Made by a program: the position numbers and the translations under genes. Under the pieces are notes generated by a model. The model did no database searches and was not told the origin of the DNA. It was given only the letters and a program-made list of their open reading frames with translations. Source: Lepidurus packardi (Eukaryota > Arthropoda > Branchiopoda > Notostraca > Triopsidae). From it: DNA of 64,000 bases. Positions 60,601 through 64,000 of this stretch are shown in pieces. How positions within the stretch are numbered: the stretch's first letter is position 1; each line of letters starts with the position of its first letter. The DNA lies in NCBI GenBank assembly GCA_023053545.1, contig JAKZAN010000006.1, positions 4,283,001-4,347,000 of the forward strand. Reading direction: 5' to 3'.

Positions 60601-60955
60601 TTAACTCTTGGTAACATCAGGCTGTAAGCCCACCCGAACCGTTTCTCCATTTCCATTGCCAATACGGCCTAATATGCAAGATAGAATTGTCAGAAGGGCA
60701 CGTGCCTCGTTAACCTCACTATGTTTTACGACTTCCGCTTGACTTTTATGGAAGCCAAACCCATCTGTCGAAAAGGTATAGCTTGTTCTGTATCGCGCTT
60801 TTCTACCGTAACAGACCTTGGAGGCTCTCAACGATGCACCTGGATATTGGTAAAAGGATCGACAGGTAGCATCTCCATTAGCCCTCATTACCCCCACTAA
60901 CTGATCAGGCTCATCACGTCCTAAAATATATAGAGAAGCTATCCGCCCATAAACC
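60601..60955 (-). other. Candidate unrecognised coding exon (unsupported by homology)
   Basis: An open frame of about 115 codons ends in TAA at 60601. It reads GRDEPDQLVGVMRANGDATC, SFYQYPGASLRASKVCYGRK, then a segment ending GETVRVGLQPDVTKS. Possible splice acceptors are TTTTAG at about 60925 and ATTAG at about 60957. Residue composition is balanced, unlike the low-complexity frames elsewhere. A possible upstream signal-peptide exon, MQIWLVCSAALCCPILLP followed by GTAAGT, lies near 62678-62735 on the same strand. Its phase does not fit this exon directly, so at least one more exon would be needed. I do not recognise a family. Confidence 0.22.
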
Positions 60956-62900
60956 TAATGTTAGGTATGCGTAAACCAAATGTTCACATCTGACAACTCA
61001 ATATTTCAAGAGCCTCAACCACTAAAAAAAAGGAATAATTTCGAACTAAAAGTTTATTTTACATAAATTCACTTTTGAGAAATTTTGCGGAAAAATTTAA
61101 GAATTCTAGTTCTAATAAAGCTTTTTAATTGTACCCACCTTATATATTTTAAGTATATCTATTATTTTCACAGTTTATTAGTTTGAAGAATAAATTAATC
61201 CAACTTCTGCAATTAATTATTATTAATCCAAAGTTGATTCGTAGACAAATAAACTTATATAATTAAGGAATGAATGCGCCTGATATATGGTGATAATTAG
61301 TATATCAATCATCAGATATTCTTAGCCAAAATAGTCTAAAATAGTCTCAATACTTCCGAGAAACGAGTACCATTCCTTTCCCACTTACGGTAGTAAGGAA
61401 TATTAGGTTGTATTAAGCAAATTGGGAGTGCCTTCCCATGACATGCTTAGCGTTTGAAACCTCTCGCCAAAAGACGTATAGTATCACCCAACAACCGTGT
61501 ACTAGGGGGTTTATGTTCACAAAGGCTGAATCACCCCGAGCGTCGTTCTCCCTGAGATCGTCGCGTGTCTCACTCCCACCATGCATTAGCTTACCCAAAC
61601 AGAGGCGCAATGCTACAAATTGACTTGGCTTTTGAGCACGTGCATGGGCTGTTTAACTCTTCCGTGCTTTAGTCCATCACAACTAATTGGATTTCGATGT
61701 TTCCGTTTGGCGGATTATAAAAATTACCAGTACATATAATTCCACAAGTACTGTGAGAAAGTAAACAAAAGCGGCACTAGCTGGAAGAACAAAAAAACGC
61801 CTCTAGCGGCATCACAAGTTTTTTTGCTCATGTGCAGTACACAAAAGCTTGCTTGAAGATTGCAATACCTGTCAATCATCAATGAAGGATTTTTCCCAGA
61901 TCATGAGCTCTTAAAGTACACAGAATGGAGCCGTATATAAAAGGCACTCCCTTCTTCCAGGTCGTGAATCTTCACCCGACCAGGTTAAGCCGCGATCAAA
62001 AGGAGCCGGCTATTGTAGCGTATCGTTTTCTTATATCTCAATCTAAGCAGAGGTATATTCCGAAACGATACGTCTGAAAAGCTATCCTGTGCAGTACCTG
62101 AGTCTTTTTTCTTAGTAAAAAGTTTTTCCTCTTGGCATTTGTAAAAAATATATAGATATTTATATATATAGATATAAAAAAATAAAAAAACATTAGCAGC
62201 TTTTTCTGACCGGTGCATTATATAGATTAACATCAAGGGTGCTGTGAGAAAGATGATAGTTGATAAGGGATAAAACCAAATACATCTACTGGCTTTCCTT
62301 TTTATTTTTTTATCTAAAACATCCAGAGCAAATAATCCCTTCAAACGGTCTCTGAGGAATTTCAGAAACCTGAAGATCTATCCCAGCTTTTTTCCCACTA
62401 AAGAATGCGAAACGGACTGTACTGTACACATCCTGTCCCCCAAGTTTTCATTGTTAACGCTCTTGAACAATAAGCCTTGTTTGGTTCTGCTTGTAATCCG
62501 TCCTTTTACATCACAAACTTTGCATGCTTTGCATGTTCGATAGAGGATTAGCAAGTACCATACACTCATTTTATTCTCTGTTGCAACAGCTATCGGATGC
62601 TGCACCATAAAGCTTAACGATTCATATCTGTGCCGGATTCGTAGTAAAAAGCAGGGGCGAGTTTCGCTTTCATCGAAAGTCCTAAAACTTACGGTAGCAG
62701 TATAGGACAACAAAGCGCGGCTGAACATACAAGCCAGATCTGCATATCAAGAAGTTGTTTTAGAATTTAAGCTATCTATATACTTCCCAAACCCAACCCT
62801 GTTTGCTCACCCTGTCGCACCCTTTTAGGATCAACAAGAGCCTCCACCTGCCGTTTCCCTTATCCATCCATAAAAAATAAAACCAATAATAAAATAAAAT
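60956..62900. other. AT-rich intergenic region between the peroxidase-like and bHLH genes
   Basis: No supported gene. A TATA-like TATATAAAAG at 61934-61943 on the plus strand is followed by no convincing open frame. The rest is AT-rich DNA with a short ATATAT tract near 62150-62180 and one AACAATGAAA-type word on the minus strand near 62445. Confidence 0.45.
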
Positions 62901-62981
62901 CAACAGTGTTTAGTTCTCGGTTCAAAATGGTTTCTTTATTACAAGATTGTTTTTTTTTTATAAATATATACAGCAATTTTT

Positions 62982-63998
62982 TTAAAAGCATTGGAAACTT
63001 TGGGAGATTTCTATGCCTTGGTAAGATTCTTCGGAGAATCCATCCGAAGAGCTGCACGTCAAGTATGAAGGCGGTCGTTCTCCGAAGGAAGATTGTTGCG
63101 AGTACCAGTTTTGCAAATGATGATGTTGCTGAGGAGATTGCTGCGAATCCCACGCTTGACCGCACTGCGATTGGTAAGACGAAGGAGAAGCGTGGACAGC
63201 TGCAGGGGACAGATCAGTTTTGTACAGCGATGAATAGTTTTGATCGGCATTGGGGAAATAACGGTTATCACGTAGAGTGTTGGGGAACATTGCAGTCAAA
63301 CTACGCAAGGAAGAGGCTAGCGTCGCTTCGCAATCAGAGTAAGAAGAGGAGCTGCTGTTCAAGGCGGAGGAGAAGTGACCGTCCAAGGCAGGTGATTGAC
63401 GTAGTGGGTTAGGTACCAGTGACGCCGACTCGGGATTAGTCGATGTAATGCTACTCTTATGGTCGCCGATGCTTACGGTGACGTTCCCCACATTGACGTT
63501 GACGGATCCATTCTTGCTACCGTCTTCGACCACGTCCAGGGCCTGGGACATGGCCCAAATGTAGTTGTGAGCAAATCGCAAGGTTTCGATTTTGGTCAAC
63601 TTCGTTTCCTCCGGGAAGGTGGGGAGAATGGTACGCAATTTGTCCAAGGCATCGTTCAGCATATGCATGCGATTCCGTTCTCTGTCGTTGGCCTTTGCTC
63701 GGCGGTTTTTCTTCAAACTGACCACCTGGGTCGGACTGCGGACCCGCGCCCGGGACTTACTGTAGCGTTTTTTGCGTTCGCCACTTCGGCTGGTACCACT
63801 TTCGCGGTTCTGTTGAACTCGCTGGACGTTTGCGATCAACTCTTGCAGTTCCACGTCGGCTCGGGCGTCGTCCGCTGACATCGGCTCGGACACTTCTGAC
63901 TTTAGGGCCATTTCTGTGGACTGGGACACTCGATTGTTTGACAAGAACCGTTGACTGGAAGTAGCAACTTTGGCGGACAATCCCTTTTTGGTCTGCAC
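62982..63998 (-). CDS. Neurogenin/Tap-type proneural bHLH transcription factor (5' end beyond the window)
   Basis: One uninterrupted frame of 338 codons ends at the stop at 62982 and remains open to the right edge, so the first residue shown (a GTG codon at 63998) is not the start. An in-frame ATG at 63911 ([11 protein letters not shown]) or one beyond 64000 may initiate. The bHLH domain lies at residues 98-153: basic region [20 protein letters not shown] with the E-box-contacting NDRERNR, helix 1 [11 protein letters not shown], loop [12 protein letters not shown] and helix 2 [37 protein letters not shown] is typical of neurogenins and Drosophila tap/biparous rather than achaete-scute or atonal. 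The C-terminal half is Ser/Gln/Tyr-rich and may be an activation domain. Role by family: a nuclear E-protein heterodimer that promotes neuronal fate. An intronless coding region is usual for neurogenins. Confidence 0.92.
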   Translation of the reverse strand: MQTKKGLSAKVATSSQRFLSNNRVSQSTEMALKSEVSEPMSADDARADVELQELIANVQRVQQNRESGTSRSGERKKRYSKSRARVRSPTQVVSLKKNRRAKANDRERNRMHMLNDALDKLRTILPTFPEETKLTKIETLRFAHNYIWAMSQALDVVEDGSKNGSVNVNVGNVTVSIGDHKSSITSTNPESASLVPNPLRQSPALDGHFSSALNSSSSSYSDCEATLASSLRSLTAMFPNTLRDNRYFPNADQNYSSLYKTDLSPAAVHASPSSYQSQCGQAWDSQQSPQQHHHLQNWYSQQSSFGERPPSYLTCSSSDGFSEESYQGIEISQSFQCF

Positions 63999-64000
63999 CA

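Noticed and set aside
61934-61943. TATATAAAAG as a plus-strand promoter
   Set aside because: No convincing coding sequence or exon follows on the plus strand before the opposite-strand bHLH gene.
1-64000. CRISPR arrays or bacterial operons
   Set aside because: No regularly spaced repeats with unique spacers, and the genes are spliced eukaryotic ones.

Overview
The window is eukaryotic nuclear DNA, most likely from an arthropod. Coding regions are split into many exons by short GT-AG introns, mostly about 50-110 bp. The genes have standard metazoan identities: Erlin, KSR, RFC5, a K2P-like channel, DDX55, an animal haem peroxidase and a neurogenin-type bHLH. The compact introns and the peroxidase repertoire would fit a branchiopod crustacean such as Daphnia, but that is inference. 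I reconstructed the multi-exon genes by hand from splice sites. Each complete model closes in frame from start to stop.

Layout. Bases 1 to about 36,400 hold no protein gene that I can support. This left part is a mosaic of homopolymers, GA/CT tracts, a TACTGTAC-rich minisatellite, twin hairpins and several low-copy tandem repeats of 67-320 bp. Bases 36,414-64,000 are gene-dense. In order they are: Erlin (minus, 333 aa, 7 exons); KSR (minus, 1001 aa, 17 exons); RFC5 (plus, 330 aa, 8 exons), head-to-head with KSR across 340 bp; a K2P-like membrane protein (plus, 643 aa, 2 exons); DDX55 (minus, 588 aa, 10 exons), tail-to-tail with the K2P-like gene; a secreted haem-peroxidase-family protein (plus, 703 aa, 11 exons) with a TATA box; and a neurogenin-like bHLH gene (minus) that runs off the right edge.

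The genes do not form one pathway. Erlin acts in ER-associated degradation, KSR scaffolds Ras-MAPK signalling, RFC5 loads PCNA, DDX55 acts in ribosome biogenesis, and the bHLH protein specifies neurons. Their arrangement is that of a compact housekeeping cluster beside a gene desert.

The most unusual observations are these. (1) The peroxidase-family protein lacks the proximal haem-ligand histidine (Asp at residue 462) and both haem-linking carboxylates (Gly214 and Tyr360), so it looks like a secreted pseudo-peroxidase. (2) The K2P-like channel has a normal-looking first filter (SSIGFG) but a destroyed second one (TINPAD where TIGFGD is expected), plus a very long N-terminus and a very long M2-M3 loop. 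(3) A short word, AACAATGAAA or its one-base variants, recurs on both strands across the window, often inside otherwise unrelated repeats.
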